This document shows positions 1 to 12,052 of a DNA stretch of 64,000 nucleotides, in pieces. How positions within the stretch are numbered: position 1 is the stretch's first letter; every line of letters starts with the position of its first letter. Made by a program: the position numbers and the translations under genes. A model generated the notes under the pieces. It was not told the origin of the DNA and did not search any database. It saw nothing but the letters and a program-made list of their open reading frames with translations. This stretch comes from Prunus persica (Eukaryota > Streptophyta > Magnoliopsida > Rosales > Rosaceae). The DNA lies in assembly GCF_000346465.2 (NCBI RefSeq), contig NC_034010.1, positions 24,936,079-25,000,078 of the forward strand. The letters are read 5' to 3'.

Positions 1-115
1 CCATGACAACATCTCCCAATCTGTATGTATGTAAAACAAACACAGAAGATTTGAATGATGGTAACAATATAGTACAGAGAGATAGAGATAGGGTGATATA
101 TATTCTGTATGTGGG

Positions 116-167
<52 letters not shown>

Positions 168-1021
168 ATGCGTATTGTGGTTTTCACAGGTTTCTTGGCC
201 TGCAAAAGCAAAATCCATTTGTAACCATGTGAACTCTGAAGGGAGAAACAAAGTATACAAGAAAGAAAAGGGTAGGGGGGTTAAGACCTAATTAACACTT
301 ACCATTTCTGAGATGGGAGTGAAGAAGAAAAAGAAGAAGAAATAAATGTGGTTTGATGGCTGGCTGCCCATATGATTGGGTGGCCTAACTTAGCTTACCC
401 TGGTCTTAGTCTAGTACGTCAGTGAGGCAAGCCTTACAAGCAAACAACGTGATCCTAATAGGCAGTCCATTTGAGTGTGATTGTGTATCTCACGTCATTT
501 TTTTATTTTTGAGTTTGAAAACTGCTTGTGAGCTGTGACTCTGAGTGAGTTCTGGTGCTCGTCATTCTCCCGTATCCAAAACTAGATTGACTTAAAACAT
601 AACAAAATAAAATTTGGCCCAAATGACAACGAAGCCTAGCCCAGTGAAAAAGGACATGACTTACAGACCAATGGTCTCAAGTTTGATGTGTGTGTGAGAA
701 ACCCCCCTCCCCGTGTAGCCACTGCCACTGAATTTGGCTTGCAAATATCCAATCAAGTAGGATGCAGAATAACAAAATGAGAAAAGAAAATTCTAAGCAT
801 TTCCATTATAAAATTAGAGTTACAGCCTTCAAAATAACAAAGCAATATTGTATCAAACTACTTGTCTTCTTGTAGTTGGATCTCCGAGTATCATTACGAA
901 GGGACACGAGTCTCCACAATAGTACAGAACCCTAGTGAGCAGGTAAACTCTTCCTCATTACTTGGGAGCCTCAATTGCTATGTTCACCCACAATTTGAAA
1001 TTCCTCAAGCATAAATGGTCT
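1..1021. other. Intergenic DNA, 3' flank of ELP6
   Basis: No coding exon is recognised here on either strand. The stretch holds one long (GA)n tract near its left edge and AT-rich single-copy-looking sequence. The part next to ELP6 (roughly 800-1021) is probably that gene's 3' untranslated region. Short open frames across the GA tract are only Arg-Glu repeats and are not genes. Confidence 0.6.
118..163. repeat. (GA)n microsatellite
   Basis: An uninterrupted GA dinucleotide tract of about 22 units is read directly from the sequence. It is one of at least seven similar tracts in the window and is expected to be length-polymorphic. Confidence 0.97.
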
Positions 1022-2985
1022 TCAAGTCCTGCTTCCAGGATAGAAATATTCGACACTGTTTTCCTTTACTTTGAATTGGAAATTAGACAGCTTGTTTCTT
1101 GATCTCTCCTTCCCACTGTTCAGGACTGTCAACTGCAACCAACAAGAACAATGAGGATCATAACTTTCGTAATCTCGTTCAACTGTATGGATATCAAAAC
1201 CATTAAGATGAGACTTTTGGGAAGTAATACTAGACAGGAAAAGTACACTTGCTACAAGCATAATTGGCAGGTCACCAGCAGCAAGCCAGCAAGCAATACT
1301 AATGGAAATAGTTCAATTGCTAACACAGGATTGTCATCTAGTGGACTCGGCGGAGAAGATACGATGGGTAAAAGAGAAGAGAACAAGAAAATTCAGAAAA
1401 AGGACCATGACACAAAGCTACTATCATATGTATGAGCATAACACTTAAAAAAACAAAACTAAATATCAACCAGAGGATCAGCAGAGCATTTGCATATGTT
1501 AAAAGTTTTAAGTAGCAGATTATTCATTTCCATAACAACCAAGACTCAAAAAGTAAGTAACCACAAATGACGAGAGGGGACCATACATGAATGATTTGAC
1601 AGACATACTTTCTAGTTTCTAGCAATCTATCTTGGTGAAGAGATGCATCAAATGAAAAAAACATGGGTGAAAACCAGTGAACTCACTATAGGGACTGTTC
1701 AAATGAAAGGAAATAGACTCTTGCTTTTTCCATATTAGAGAAGCTATTTACAGAAAATTCAATCTGGTTAAGTGACAAAATGTGTTCCAGCAAATACCTG
1801 CCCATGCACATCTGATGCCAAACCAGTGGCTAGTGGTTCTGCTCGTATCAGAATGTCTGCTAGATACTCCATCTGTAAAATAAGGGAGGGCCTCACCGTG
1901 TCTGAATATATATCGTCATGATTGAGCATGACTAAGGAACAACCCTGCAATAAGAAAAGGTACACGAGATGAATAACTGAAGAAAAAGGAGTGTGGTATG
2001 AAAACCGGAGAAAATGACTGACAGTTGCCACTGATGTCTTACAAATTCTGATACTAAAGTGTGGCAGTAATGAAGAAAGTCTAAAACAAGATTTGTAGAT
2101 CCCTTAGCAGCCACCTCCATCAGAGAGATATCATCAATCATAACAGTGATACAGTTCTTGTTCTCTTGAGGTAAGGCACTTATAGTCTTTTGGATTTTCC
2201 CATACAAAGCAACAAGTCCACCATCACTGTTTTTTCCTTCTTCACCATCTGAAGATGAAAAAACGGAGGATTTCTTGTAAGAAACTAAATTACAAAACCA
2301 GCAATACTAACAATTCTTACATTTTTCTTTTAAAAGAAAAAAAAATTGATTTAACGAACTGGAACTACGGTTTATAACTTAATATCAATCCTGCACTGAT
2401 TCCTACATTGTTACAAATTCAATTGCATATTGAGCAAGTATCTAGCTTTTCTACTTTGATAGCCAATACTAGCAAGTCTTATACCTGATTTTCTCACCTG
2501 GGCAATCCACAAGCACGTCAAAGAAAAAGAATCTGTTATTGTCCTTTTGCACAACTAAGTTGCAACCCTGTTTCAAAAACACATCCAAATATCAGATATT
2601 TTCATTTATGCTTATCTGAACATTTCATCTGGTAAACATGAAACCACGAGAACTAATAATAATTCATAACAAAAATGAAATGTAAATTAACACGGATATT
2701 AGCAGCTACAGAAAAAATTATGGAAATCACTTAAAAAAGACTAATTCTTTGTGAAGAGAGAGGCAGTACCAGTCTTCGAAGGATCCGATCGTAGTGAGAG
2801 AAGGGGTGAGCGAAGGCAACAAAAACGACGACGTTGGAGGAGTGAGGAGGCTGAGAAAGAGAGCGCTTGAGAATGTGGTGCAGGACGAAAGCGGCACTGG
2901 TCTCGACGCAGTCTTCGAGGAGAACAACGCGACCACTGAGATGGAGAGACCCAAGAGCTTCGTCCAATAAGGTTCCTTGCTCCAT
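1022..2985 (-). CDS. ELP6: Elongator complex protein 6 (ELP6)
   Basis: Subunit of the Elp4-Elp5-Elp6 hexameric subcomplex of Elongator, which supports wobble-uridine modification of tRNAs. Five exons join in frame: 2985-2770, 2567-2498, 2248-2043, 1944-1798 and 1132-1022 (250 codons with stop, 249 aa), close to the roughly 260 aa I recall for the plant protein. Recognisable blocks are [18 protein letters not shown] and [16 protein letters not shown] in exon 1, [17 protein letters not shown] and [10 protein letters not shown] in exon 3, [11 protein letters not shown] and [14 protein letters not shown] in exon 4, and the C-terminal [19 protein letters not shown]. The RecA-like fold lacks Walker motifs, as usual for this family. 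The start is the first Met of the conserved N-terminus. Longer upstream frames run through CT-rich leader in other phases. It is divergent from TEN1 across a shared 1.5 kb promoter region. All introns are GT-AG. Annotation is by remembered similarity to Arabidopsis ELP6. Confidence 0.93.
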
Positions 2986-3026
2986 TTTCCTCTTCTTCTT
3001 CTTCTTTCAAGCTAAAATGCACTGAG

Positions 3027-3045
3027 CTTTAGGGTTTAGGGTTTG
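3027..3045. promoter_or_regulatory. Double telo-box upstream of ELP6
   Basis: The sequence CTTTAGGGTTTAGGGTTTG lies about 42 bp upstream of the ELP6 start codon and contains more than two plant telomere-type repeats (TTTAGGG). Telo-boxes are known plant promoter/5' leader elements of translation- and growth-related genes. The position inside the probable leader is inferred. Confidence 0.6.
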
Positions 3046-3949
3046 TGAATTTGTGATTTCAACGGTTTCTTTAATTTGATTTAAACGGTTTTTGGCTTCT
3101 CAAACAGCGACGTTATTTCACCCGCCTCTATACATAAATAAATAATGCGGTTGGGCCGACTGAGTAAAATATCCATTTTGCTGAGGTGGCAATTTTTGAC
3201 TGTTCGACCCACTATACAGTCCTCCCTAAACCCTTTCTAGGAGATAAATTATGGAGCATTATCATGAAAGCAAACCAAAGGCAAGTTAATCCAAGTTAAT
3301 CCAATAAACTTGGAGAGTTTTTTTAATTCAATCTTGACATGAGATAAAACAACTAAGATGAATCAATTCAGAAACAGCATATCACAAATAAATGTTTGTG
3401 GGAAAATGGACAGGATACTGCAATACTCTCATATCAAATATGCATATAAATCGATAGTGGAGTCCGATTGGTTTAGTCTAATTTTTTTTTAATATTTTTT
3501 AAGAATTTTTATCACAAATGGTTCATGAGGTTTGCTAAATTATCACATTTGGTCCTTTATATGTTTTTTTGTCCTTTATGTTACACCTCACACATCAAAT
3601 TAATATCACTGTAAAATTCTATTAAATTTTCTGTTAAATTGTTGATATATAATGTCCACATATCCGATGATTTTATTTTTATTTTTAAGGAGCAGGAGGG
3701 GTTTGTTACGAGCGGTGAGGAGAGTAGGTTCGCATAGAGATTTGAATTTTTTTTTTCTTCAATTTCTATTTAATTTGGATTTTAAAGTTTATCATAGCTA
3801 AATTACTAAATGCCTATATTACGTCAGCACATTTAACAGTTTTGTGAACGCCAAGTGCTAAAGTGGGAAACCATCCGTCCAGGGGTAAAAAGTAATTAAG
3901 CCTTTTTTTATTTTTTTATTCCAGTCGCTTCTCCCTACTTCTTCTTCTT
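3046..3949. other. Intergenic/promoter DNA between ELP6 and TEN1
   Basis: No exon is recognised. About 3480-3900 is AT-rich and carries phrases typical of dispersed plant repeats, such as TTTGGTCCTTTAT, but I could not find clean terminal repeats. The right edge becomes CTT-rich at 3938-3960, as expected at a plant transcription start. Confidence 0.5.
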
Positions 3950-4513
3950 CTTCTTCTCTCACTCTCTCTCCTTTTCCCGACTTACCTTCTCCTTCTTCTT
4001 CTTCCCTCTATCCTCTTCGTGATTGACTTCCTTCTTCTCCTCTATCTTCTTCTTTTCCTCTCTGCATCTCATTCTCTGTCTCAGATCTGGAAAATCTCGA
4101 CGCCTCGCCGCCGCACCTCGCCGCCTCATCTTCTTCTCCTCTCTGTCAGTGTCTCGCCGAACACCGAACCAAACCACACCGAGAAATCGGCGCCCCGACC
4201 ACATCGGTTTCAAGAGCTTCGGTCGGGCGTGAGGTCTCAGAAATTGACAAACCGTGGCCTTGCGTTCGACGCTTGGTGGAGGCTCAACCAAACCAGAGCG
4301 AGCCCAGGCCTAGTTCAAATGGCAGGTCCTTACTGGGTTTCAAAACACTTTCTCACTAATTTATTGTAATAAATCTCTCTGTGTGACTGAGATTGCACTA
4401 GACACATTCATTTTAGTACTTTTTGGTAATTAATTGCATGCAGATGCAGTCCTCAAATTCCAGGAGAGATTTGGATGCTAGGGTTTAGGGCGTGACTCGA
4501 GAGAGTTTACCTG
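3950..4513 (+). other. Probable spliced 5' leader of TEN1
   Basis: This stretch is CT-rich and holds several upstream ATGs in unrelated frames. A good donor (CAG/GTCCTT) occurs at about 4327 and an acceptor (CATGCAG) at about 4443, so the leader may contain an intron. The longest open frames here (about 116 and 110 codons) are low-complexity Leu/Ser/Arg translations of the CT-rich DNA. I regard them as non-coding. Confidence 0.4.
4478..4490. promoter_or_regulatory. Telo-box in TEN1 leader
   Basis: CTAGGGTTTAGGG lies 24 bp before the TEN1 start codon. It is the same telomere-repeat-like motif as in the ELP6 promoter, here placed in front of a gene for a telomere-capping protein. Confidence 0.55.
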
Positions 4514-5734
4514 ATGACGTCATCTGAAATAAAATCTGGGGCATTGGTTTCATTGCAAGACCTACATCCATCTTCCTCTTATTTCAAGCAAGGGGCTTCG
4601 TTGAGAGTAACTGGAAAGTAAGATCTGTGCCCTTTCAATGCTTTAGTGGTTTCATTCAATTGCATTATATAAAATATCCAGTGTTTCTTCTTCTACTTAC
4701 TTTTCAGTTACAAATATCCTCCCTGAATCAATTCTTACATTTTCATAGTTTTTAACTTGGAAGGTTCTCTTAACTATATTTGTAGATTGGCTGAGTAGGG
4801 TACAAGTAGTTTATAGTTTAGGCTGGGTTTGTTGGTCTTGGTGACAGTGTTGGTATCATAAACTGATGGAGTCGAGTTGTAGAAAGAAAGATGAACTAGA
4901 GGTGGAATTGCTGATACAGGCATTGGATATGTGATAATTTCAGCATTTCGTTTCGGGTTCTGTCACAGTATTTCTTGAAACGATTCTAGTCTAGTTTTGG
5001 TTCGTTGAGAATATCATGATCATGGTATAATAGTGTTGGAGTGGATGCAGAACTGGCCAAAAAGATCTTCTGGAGGCAAATGTGGCATCTCCAGTTGGTA
5101 GCATTGAGGCACATTGGTAGCATGATGTGGATGGAGTGAGTGTAATGCTTGGAAACATGTCACTACTACAAACAATAATTGGGAATAGGTCAAGTGATTC
5201 AAATAATTGTGGATTGTCTTACACAAGAGGGCTGGATGATTGCTTCGCTTCATTGAATTTAATTGCATTTCTCATATTTATTCCCCAATATCATTAAGAA
5301 GCTTAGTCATTAGTATCTCTTGTTTTTTTTTTTTTTCAGGTTACAAGAGTATTCTGTAGAGACAGCCATTGCCACAATTATTGATGGAAGTGACAGCTTA
5401 AAAATCAACAGCCAACACCTCAGGGAGCTTAGCTTTCGAGTCGGATCCATCTACCAGTTCATCGGCGAGCTGCTTATTCAACCTGATAATGAGGTAAGTG
5501 AGTGGCAAATTACATCCACCTGATGATTTTCAGTGCTGGGCTTCATCCCAACACATGAATGTTATGTTAATTATATTAGAGCAATAAGCTCAATTGTTCT
5601 TGCCCTTTTTTCAGGCAGTCTTGCAGGCACGTGTGGGTAGGAATGTTGATGGCATTGATCTCAATCTCTATTATCAGTCTCTCCAATTGTTGAGGCAATT
5701 TCAGGCTCATCATTTGAAGAACCCAGCAACTTAA
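4514..5734 (+). CDS. TEN1: TEN1, CST telomere-capping complex subunit
   Basis: Small OB-fold subunit of the CTC1-STN1-TEN1 complex, which protects telomere ends and helps DNA polymerase alpha fill in the C-strand. Three exons join in frame: 4514-4617, 5340-5493 and 5615-5734, giving 125 aa, the normal size for plant TEN1. Diagnostic stretches are KSGALVSLQDLHPSSSYF and KQGASLRVTGK in exon 1, LQEYSVETAIATI and LRELSFRVGSIYQFIGEL in exon 2, and LQARVGRNVDGIDLNLYYQS in exon 3. The start is the first Met of the conserved N-terminus, after a long CT-rich leader. Introns are 722 and 121 bp, both GT-AG. The neighbour ELP6 is divergent. Identification rests on remembered similarity to Arabidopsis TEN1 (MDO1). 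Being short, it should be confirmed by profile search. Confidence 0.87.
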
Positions 5735-7039
5735 AATATTGTAATTTTAGAGTCAATTTAAAGACCAAATTACCCTCAGCATCCAACCCATCAAACAGTG
5801 CAAATTGAAATCCTAATGGCAAAAAGGTCAAAGCGAATGGCCCAATGATCACTTCATAATTGAACCCAAACGAATATATTTAGTCGGGCCCTCAGATTTT
5901 TCATGGATTTGACCTTCCGACGAAAAGCTTATGAGTTTTTTTTAAATATTCTTTTATTTGATAATTGTCATTTACGAATTTGTGATCTCTATTTTGTTAA
6001 GAGGAAATCAAATATCTAATCGTTGGCTAAGAAGTCCAAAATCGAAATTTGCAAGGGTTTATAGTTCAAATAATTATGAATAATTACCCTTATATTAGAC
6101 GAATTTAATTCTCCCTCTCTCAATATCGTTTATAAATGTAATAACCAAAAAGAAAGCTCAAAGATATTATTTTGGTTTCTTAATCATTCCTCCTCCAGAG
6201 TCAAAGTGATGATGAAAAAAGTAGGTAATACTTGGGCTCACCGCCGACCTAAATAGTCACACTGTCATATTGGTCCAACCAATTCCAACGGACACGTAGC
6301 CCAAGATTCTATAATTTTATTCATAGCGCAATATTCGAATAATAAGACAACGATAATTTTACCCTCGGGGTGTGGTTGTGGTTGTTTAGTCATACTTCAA
6401 ATTACGATTTATTTGAATTTAAAACTTGGAAAAACGCGGTTAGACAAAACTTGCTCTTACTAAGCACTCATATCATGGACCGCTAAAGGCATGCCGAAAA
6501 GGATGTTTCTGAAATTGACAATTAATCTAATTCCCATTGCATCCTTACAATTTAATTTATAAATCAACATGAATTTTGATATAAATATAATATAATTGGT
6601 TTGATGTACCAAAATCCTAATTAAAAAAATATGCTTACCATCCGTAATTAGCTGTCATTAGTTTTTCTAGCTAATTTTATTTATTTATTTGGCCAGCACT
6701 ATTTCTAGCTTATTAGACGTGATTACCATCCATATAATTCATTAGTGATAATTCAAAAATAAAATAATTATTTCTAGTTGTGTATGCCTTCTTTTTTTCT
6801 TTAAATAATTTTCCTAGTTGGAATCAACTTTGGAGTTAAGTGACTGGAGTCAAAGTGAAAAAATGGAAAACTTTTTACTCTGTCGGAAGACATGCAATTT
6901 TCCAAAGACAAAAGGGTACCTTTGCAAAAAGGGTTCATGAATGAAAAGTTATATAGTGGAATGAATAGCGTCTCTGTGAAATTTTAACCAACTCTGCCTC
7001 TCAAGTAATATTTGAGGTAAAGAGATAGAAGAACAAGCC
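5735..7039. other. Intergenic DNA between TEN1 and the PBL kinase
   Basis: AT-rich and without recognisable exons. A TTATATA sequence at about 6948, some 90 bp before the kinase start codon, is a plausible TATA box. A short minus-strand open frame at 5661-5852 lies over the TEN1 3' end and has no family signature. Confidence 0.5.
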
Positions 7040-7608
7040 ATGAGTTGGTTCCTGTGTTCTGGCAAATCAAGCAAAAATGCAAAGAAGAAGAAGCAGAAGA
7101 ATAAGCCAGAAGATCAGATCCCATCAATTTCAGGTATCTCCATGAACATTTGCCGGACATATTTTGAAACACTTCCAAACTCTCAATCTAGAGTTTTTAT
7201 CATTGACACGTTTAAAGAGTTAACCTTTATGAGTCAATTGAATGCATTGTTTACCACATCGATTTACTTTAGATGAATGCAGGAATGCCGTCTTTATAAT
7301 AGCTTGAATCTTAAATATGTGCGATCCTTTTTTATTGTCATTTTTTGGATGTGGTTGTTATCACCCTTATTGGGTATATGCATTTGTTGGTATAAGCTAA
7401 TGTGGGTTTGTTGTCAATTGGTTTTTGGAATTTTAAGTTTGATTTGCTTTGGTTGTGGTTTCTCCCCGTTTGAATAGAGCCCTGTGCCATAGTACTTGGG
7501 TAATGAATTATTTTCACTGTCAAGTTCTGTTCTTTACTGCACAGGCGCTCTACTGCTAGGGACCCTTTCGTTTAATAAAATGAATTTAATAAAGTGCGTG
7601 TGTGTGTG

Positions 7609-7657
<49 letters not shown>

Positions 7658-10600
7658 GATAAATTATTGCCTTAGTTGCTCTTAGTTTCATTTCCTTGAA
7701 ACCCACTTATTTGGATTATGGAAAATTTAATTTTGAACACTGGTTATGAGTTCCAATCTACTCTACTTCTTCATCAGTTTTGATTGATAGGCATGCATTG
7801 CTTTAGAACAAGTTTCTGTGGTGTTTTGCTATTTTGAGTTGAATGCTGTTGATGGAAGTACGTGGATAATGTTTATGATGATGATTGCCCGTTTTGTATC
7901 ATTGGAAATATCTTAAGCTTAAATTCTTGCTGCTACATGTTTTGTCTTTTGTGAATCTCGTTCTCTTTCAAAACTCTCAATGATGTTCGTATGACTTTTT
8001 TGGATTATAATGTAATCCCTGTTTCTTTTGGATTTTATTGCACAGTATACTGTTTTTGTATTGTTTTATTTACTTTTTCCTTTTGTTCTTTCACGTAGAA
8101 CAACTGAAGGCAAATTCAGCACTGTCTGTAAAGGACTCTAAGGATGGAGGGTCTGATCACATTGCAGCACATACATTTACATTTCGTGAATTGGCAGCTG
8201 CAACAAAGAATTTTAGAGCAGATTGTATTTTGGGAGAAGGAGGTTTCGGTCAAGTATATAAAGGGCGCTTGGAGAGTACTAATAAGGTTCTTTACAAGCT
8301 TTGACCATCAACTGTATGAAAAGTTATAGTACCTTTTTTTCCTTTTTAAAACTTTTTTATGCCTCTCATTTCCCATGTCCAATTGGTGGTTTAACAATCT
8401 CACCTGAATTTTAAGATTTCTCGCTGGCATTGTAAATTTTTGTTTTAAAATTAAAATGAATTACATTTTTGGGGTTCAGTATATATCTGTATTTAGATCC
8501 TTTTCTAAAATATCTATTCAATATATATGCTGTATCTTCCATATTAAGTTTGTTGCGTGCTTTGAGTAAGTAGAATGTGGCAAAAGATAACTGAATTTGA
8601 AGTCATATTTTTTTGGTTAAAAACTATGGTCTTATGTAAAACTGAAAAGGTTAAGTGTTTGTGGCAAGCCTAAATCTGGACGTTCTCCAATTTAAGAGGC
8701 TCCAGTTCGCTTTCAGTCAGTGCAGATAACATGGATATACACATTAATAATCTTTGTTTAGTTAGTGCAATATGTTGGTGGGTTGGTTTTGTTTGCTGTG
8801 GGATTCTATCTACTTTCATTGAGATTTTTACCGTGAGTCTTAAAAGTCCTTTTGTTGTTGTTTCTTTGTGTTATGATATCTTTTTCTTTATATGCTAAGC
8901 TTTTGGTAAGAGCTGAACCTTGTTCCCTTTTGTGTAGGTAGTGGCCATAAAGCAACTTGATTCCAATGGGCTTCAAGGGAACAGGGAATTCCTTGTTGAA
9001 GTATTAATGTTAAGCCTACTTCACCATCCCAATCTTGTTAACTTAATAGGCTATTGTGCTGATGGTGATCAGAGGCTTTTGGTATACGAGTACATGCCAT
9101 TGGGATCTTTGGAAGATCATCTACATGGTATATACAGCAGTAACAGCACTAGATTCAATTATTTCTTTGCCCAAAGTTCATTATTTTTGTCTTGAGGTCT
9201 CTCTCTTTGTACTTGGTGATAAATTGATGTACACATACAATAATTGGGTCTTGCAATAGTAAAGATTCAAAGCTATAGAAATCAGTAGGATTTGACAATT
9301 ATAGAACTATTTAAATTAACTGTATGAAAAATAGGAAAAAAAAAAATTACTGTATAAGATAATTCTGGAAATGATCCAAAGTCATTTAATCATGCTCTTC
9401 TTAAGGTATAGAAATCTTGCAAGCTAACCAGCTAGCCATGTTGTGGAATATTAAATGTGTCAGCGGACTTAGAGTATGGGGCTTGAGCACCATTTTTATT
9501 TGTCTTCTATTTGGTATCAGTAATGTTGTTAATCACCTTCTTGATCTCACATGCTGATATATGCCAGATCTACCACCAGACAGAAAACAACTTGACTGGA
9601 ATACAAGAATGAAAATAGCTGCTGGTGCGGCAAAGGGCTTGGAGTATTTGCACGACAAAGCTAACCCCCCTGTTATTTATCGTGATCTTAAATGCTCAAA
9701 CATTTTACTTGGTGAAGGCTACTATCCTAAGCTATCTGATTTTGGCTTGGCAAAGTTAGGTCCTGTAGGAGACAACACTCATGTTTCCACTAGGGTGATG
9801 GGAACCTATGGATATTGTGCGCCTGAATATGCAATGACTGGTCAGCTCACATTGAAATCAGATGTATACAGCTTTGGGGTTGTTCTTTTGGAAATCATTA
9901 CCGGAAGAAAGGCAATTGACAATTCGAGGGCTGCTGGGGAACACAATTTGGTTGCATGGGTAAGAGAGTTATGCCTTCTGCTCTGCTTTAATATTTTTGT
10001 TTCTAAAATCATTTTCAGGAGTAAAGTTTTGTTTCTTCTTTATATATGCTTTCAACGTATTCTGTCACCTTCTTAGATTATCAGTATTCTGTCATGTTCT
10101 TATATTGGAGACCCTTCTAATTATATACCTACTTTCTGTTTTGGTAACAGTTTGAGTTTCGAATGTTATGCAACTGTGCTATGAGTTTTGATTTTCTCTA
10201 TTTGAAATATGGTATATGCAATATTGACCTACTAGACGGTGTGTACTAAAACTAATCTATTGGCAACACTCAAACGAATTTCCTTATGAGTTACCCTAAC
10301 AAGTAACAGCTGTACTATTTTACGGGTGAAAGCAACAATGGGAAGAACAAGCTCTTTCTTGCTAAATGGCAGTCTTGCGAATTTCTGCTCATTCACTCTT
10401 TGTTGCAGGCCCGCCCCTTGTTTAAGGATCGGAGGAAATTTTGGCAGATTGCTGATCCACTGCTCCAAGGTCAGTATCCGGTGAGGGGAATGTATCAAGC
10501 TCTTGCCGTTGCTGCAATGTGTGTCCAGGAGCAGCCTAATATGCGACCTCTCATAGCTGATGTTGTCACAGCCCTTACTTACCTTGCTTCCCAAAAATAT

Positions 10601-10672
10601 GATCCTGAAACGCGGTCAGTACAGAGCTCTCGCACAAGCTCATCCACTCCTAGACCTAGAAGGGAACTGTGA
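7040..10672 (+). CDS. Receptor-like cytoplasmic kinase, PBL7/CDL1-like (RLCK VII)
   Basis: Serine/threonine kinase of RLCK subfamily VII, which relays signals from plasma-membrane receptor kinases; Arabidopsis CDL1/PBL7 acts in brassinosteroid and immune signalling. Five exons join: 7040-7133, 8099-8286, 8938-9127, 9568-9959 and 10409-10672 (375 aa). Glycine loop GEGGFG is at 77-82, VAIKQ with the catalytic Lys at about 99, YRDLKCSN with Asp197, DFG at 215-217, and [11 protein letters not shown] in the activation/P+1 region. The 'YRD' form and the [14 protein letters not shown] tail are RLCK VII signatures. The N-terminus [11 protein letters not shown] has Cys6 for palmitoylation but lacks the Gly2 needed for N-myristoylation, which as I recall is present in Arabidopsis PBL7 (MGW...). 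A Lys-rich patch at residues 14-22 could aid membrane binding. A Ser/Thr/Arg tail follows the kinase domain. Intron 1 carries a (GA)n tract. Confidence 0.94.
7612..7653. repeat. (GA)n microsatellite in kinase intron 1
   Basis: About 21 GA units directly follow a short GT run (GTGCGTGTGTGTGTG). The tract lies within the first intron of the PBL7-like gene. Confidence 0.97.
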
Positions 10673-12052
10673 AGTTCATAAGGGAAGACTTATTTGATAC
10701 AGTTCCGAGATAGGAAGGTTGTGATGAGAACCTAGCTGTGGCCCTGCTTGAGGCTTTTTTATTTACTTCCAAATTGGGGTTTTATTTGTGATTCAGAAGT
10801 CAATTGGTTGGAGCTTAGTGGTATGCTTTGTTGGCTGTACATGAAATGGTGCCTGCTTATCGAATTTTGCTCACTCCGGTAGCAGGTGCTGTGGTGGCGC
10901 TCCCCCTTCCTGTTTTTCTTTCCTCCACCCTTTTCCTTCTGTCACCTTATACAAGATTCTTTTTATGTACAATTGAGCAATGGGGTTTTGTATCTATATA
11001 GAAACTGGTATCCCATAGTCACAGAAATTTATCCAAATTATTTTATAGGAATTTTACTGATTTGGTGAATGAATCGCCTTGTCCTTTGCCAACAGAGGCT
11101 CACAAATCACCCATCTTAGAGCTTTTTTTTGGTCATAACATTCATCTTAAAGCTTGAGTTGCAAAGTCTTTAGAAAATTGTGTGGTATGTGCCTAACTGC
11201 TCACTGCACCATTGTTTTATGCCAATTTTACCCCTGCTCAAAATTAGTGAAAATGGCATTATTCGAAAAACATTAAAATTGCTTTAGAACTTATTTAGAT
11301 GGAAAAATATATTGACTTGCAGACTAGTGGTTTTTTGTACTTTAAAAAAAAGGGAAAATTAGTTTTCTCGAAGAGAAATTGAACAAAATTTGTTCACCGC
11401 ACCAACTTTTTATGAGTTTTATCCCGGCTCAAAAAATGTAAGGAAATTTTGAAGAGATATATTGAACTGTTTTTTCAATGATGTTATAATTTCGGTAAAA
11501 AAAATTCTAATATACCCCACGGATAGTTTAAGCGGCCAAGAGTCTGGGTTCAAACGGAGAAAGTAAAAAATATGAGATTCAATAGGCTCATTTGAGCTTG
11601 ATTATTATTTTATTTTATCATTCTTTTTGTTCAGAGAGAGGGAGAGCAACATAACCGCCATTATTAGAAAAACCCTCGTATTAAAAGGCGAATGCTAAAA
11701 ACTGTACGTTTATCTGATTAAAACAAAAAGATACTGTACGCTTAGAAAAGTGTCATACAAATACATTTGACGAAGATTATACACCTAGTAAACCATATCA
11801 TCAATATTTTCTACATTTTTTTCCTCCCCCACTACATGATTATTACCACTACTTAATCAACAATCAAACAATGAATGGATAAAATTGGTTTCTCTATCGA
11901 AAAATTACAGACGATGAAAGAAAACAAAACTATAGCTCCCTGGACTCACAGGCACAGAAAGCATGCTATCAAGCTTTGCACATGAGAGTATTACTATCGG
12001 GGCAGCAAACATCTATAGGGATATATCAATACAGCCTCTGCTTTGATCTGCT
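10673..12052. other. Intergenic DNA between convergent kinase and Rab-GAP genes
   Basis: Contains the 3' UTRs of both flanking genes. Two related AT-rich sequences at about 11190-11275 and 11390-11460 share phrases like 'CACCGCACCAACTTTTTATG' and 'CTGCTCAAAA' and look like decayed copies of one dispersed repeat. No gene is seen. Confidence 0.5.

Noticed and set aside
3..291. Open frames through the GA tract
   Set aside because: Arg-Glu dipeptide repeat from a microsatellite; no gene context.
3959..4369. Open frames of 110-116 codons on both strands
   Set aside because: Low-complexity translations of a CT/GA-rich TEN1 leader; no domain, and compositions mirror each other on opposite strands.
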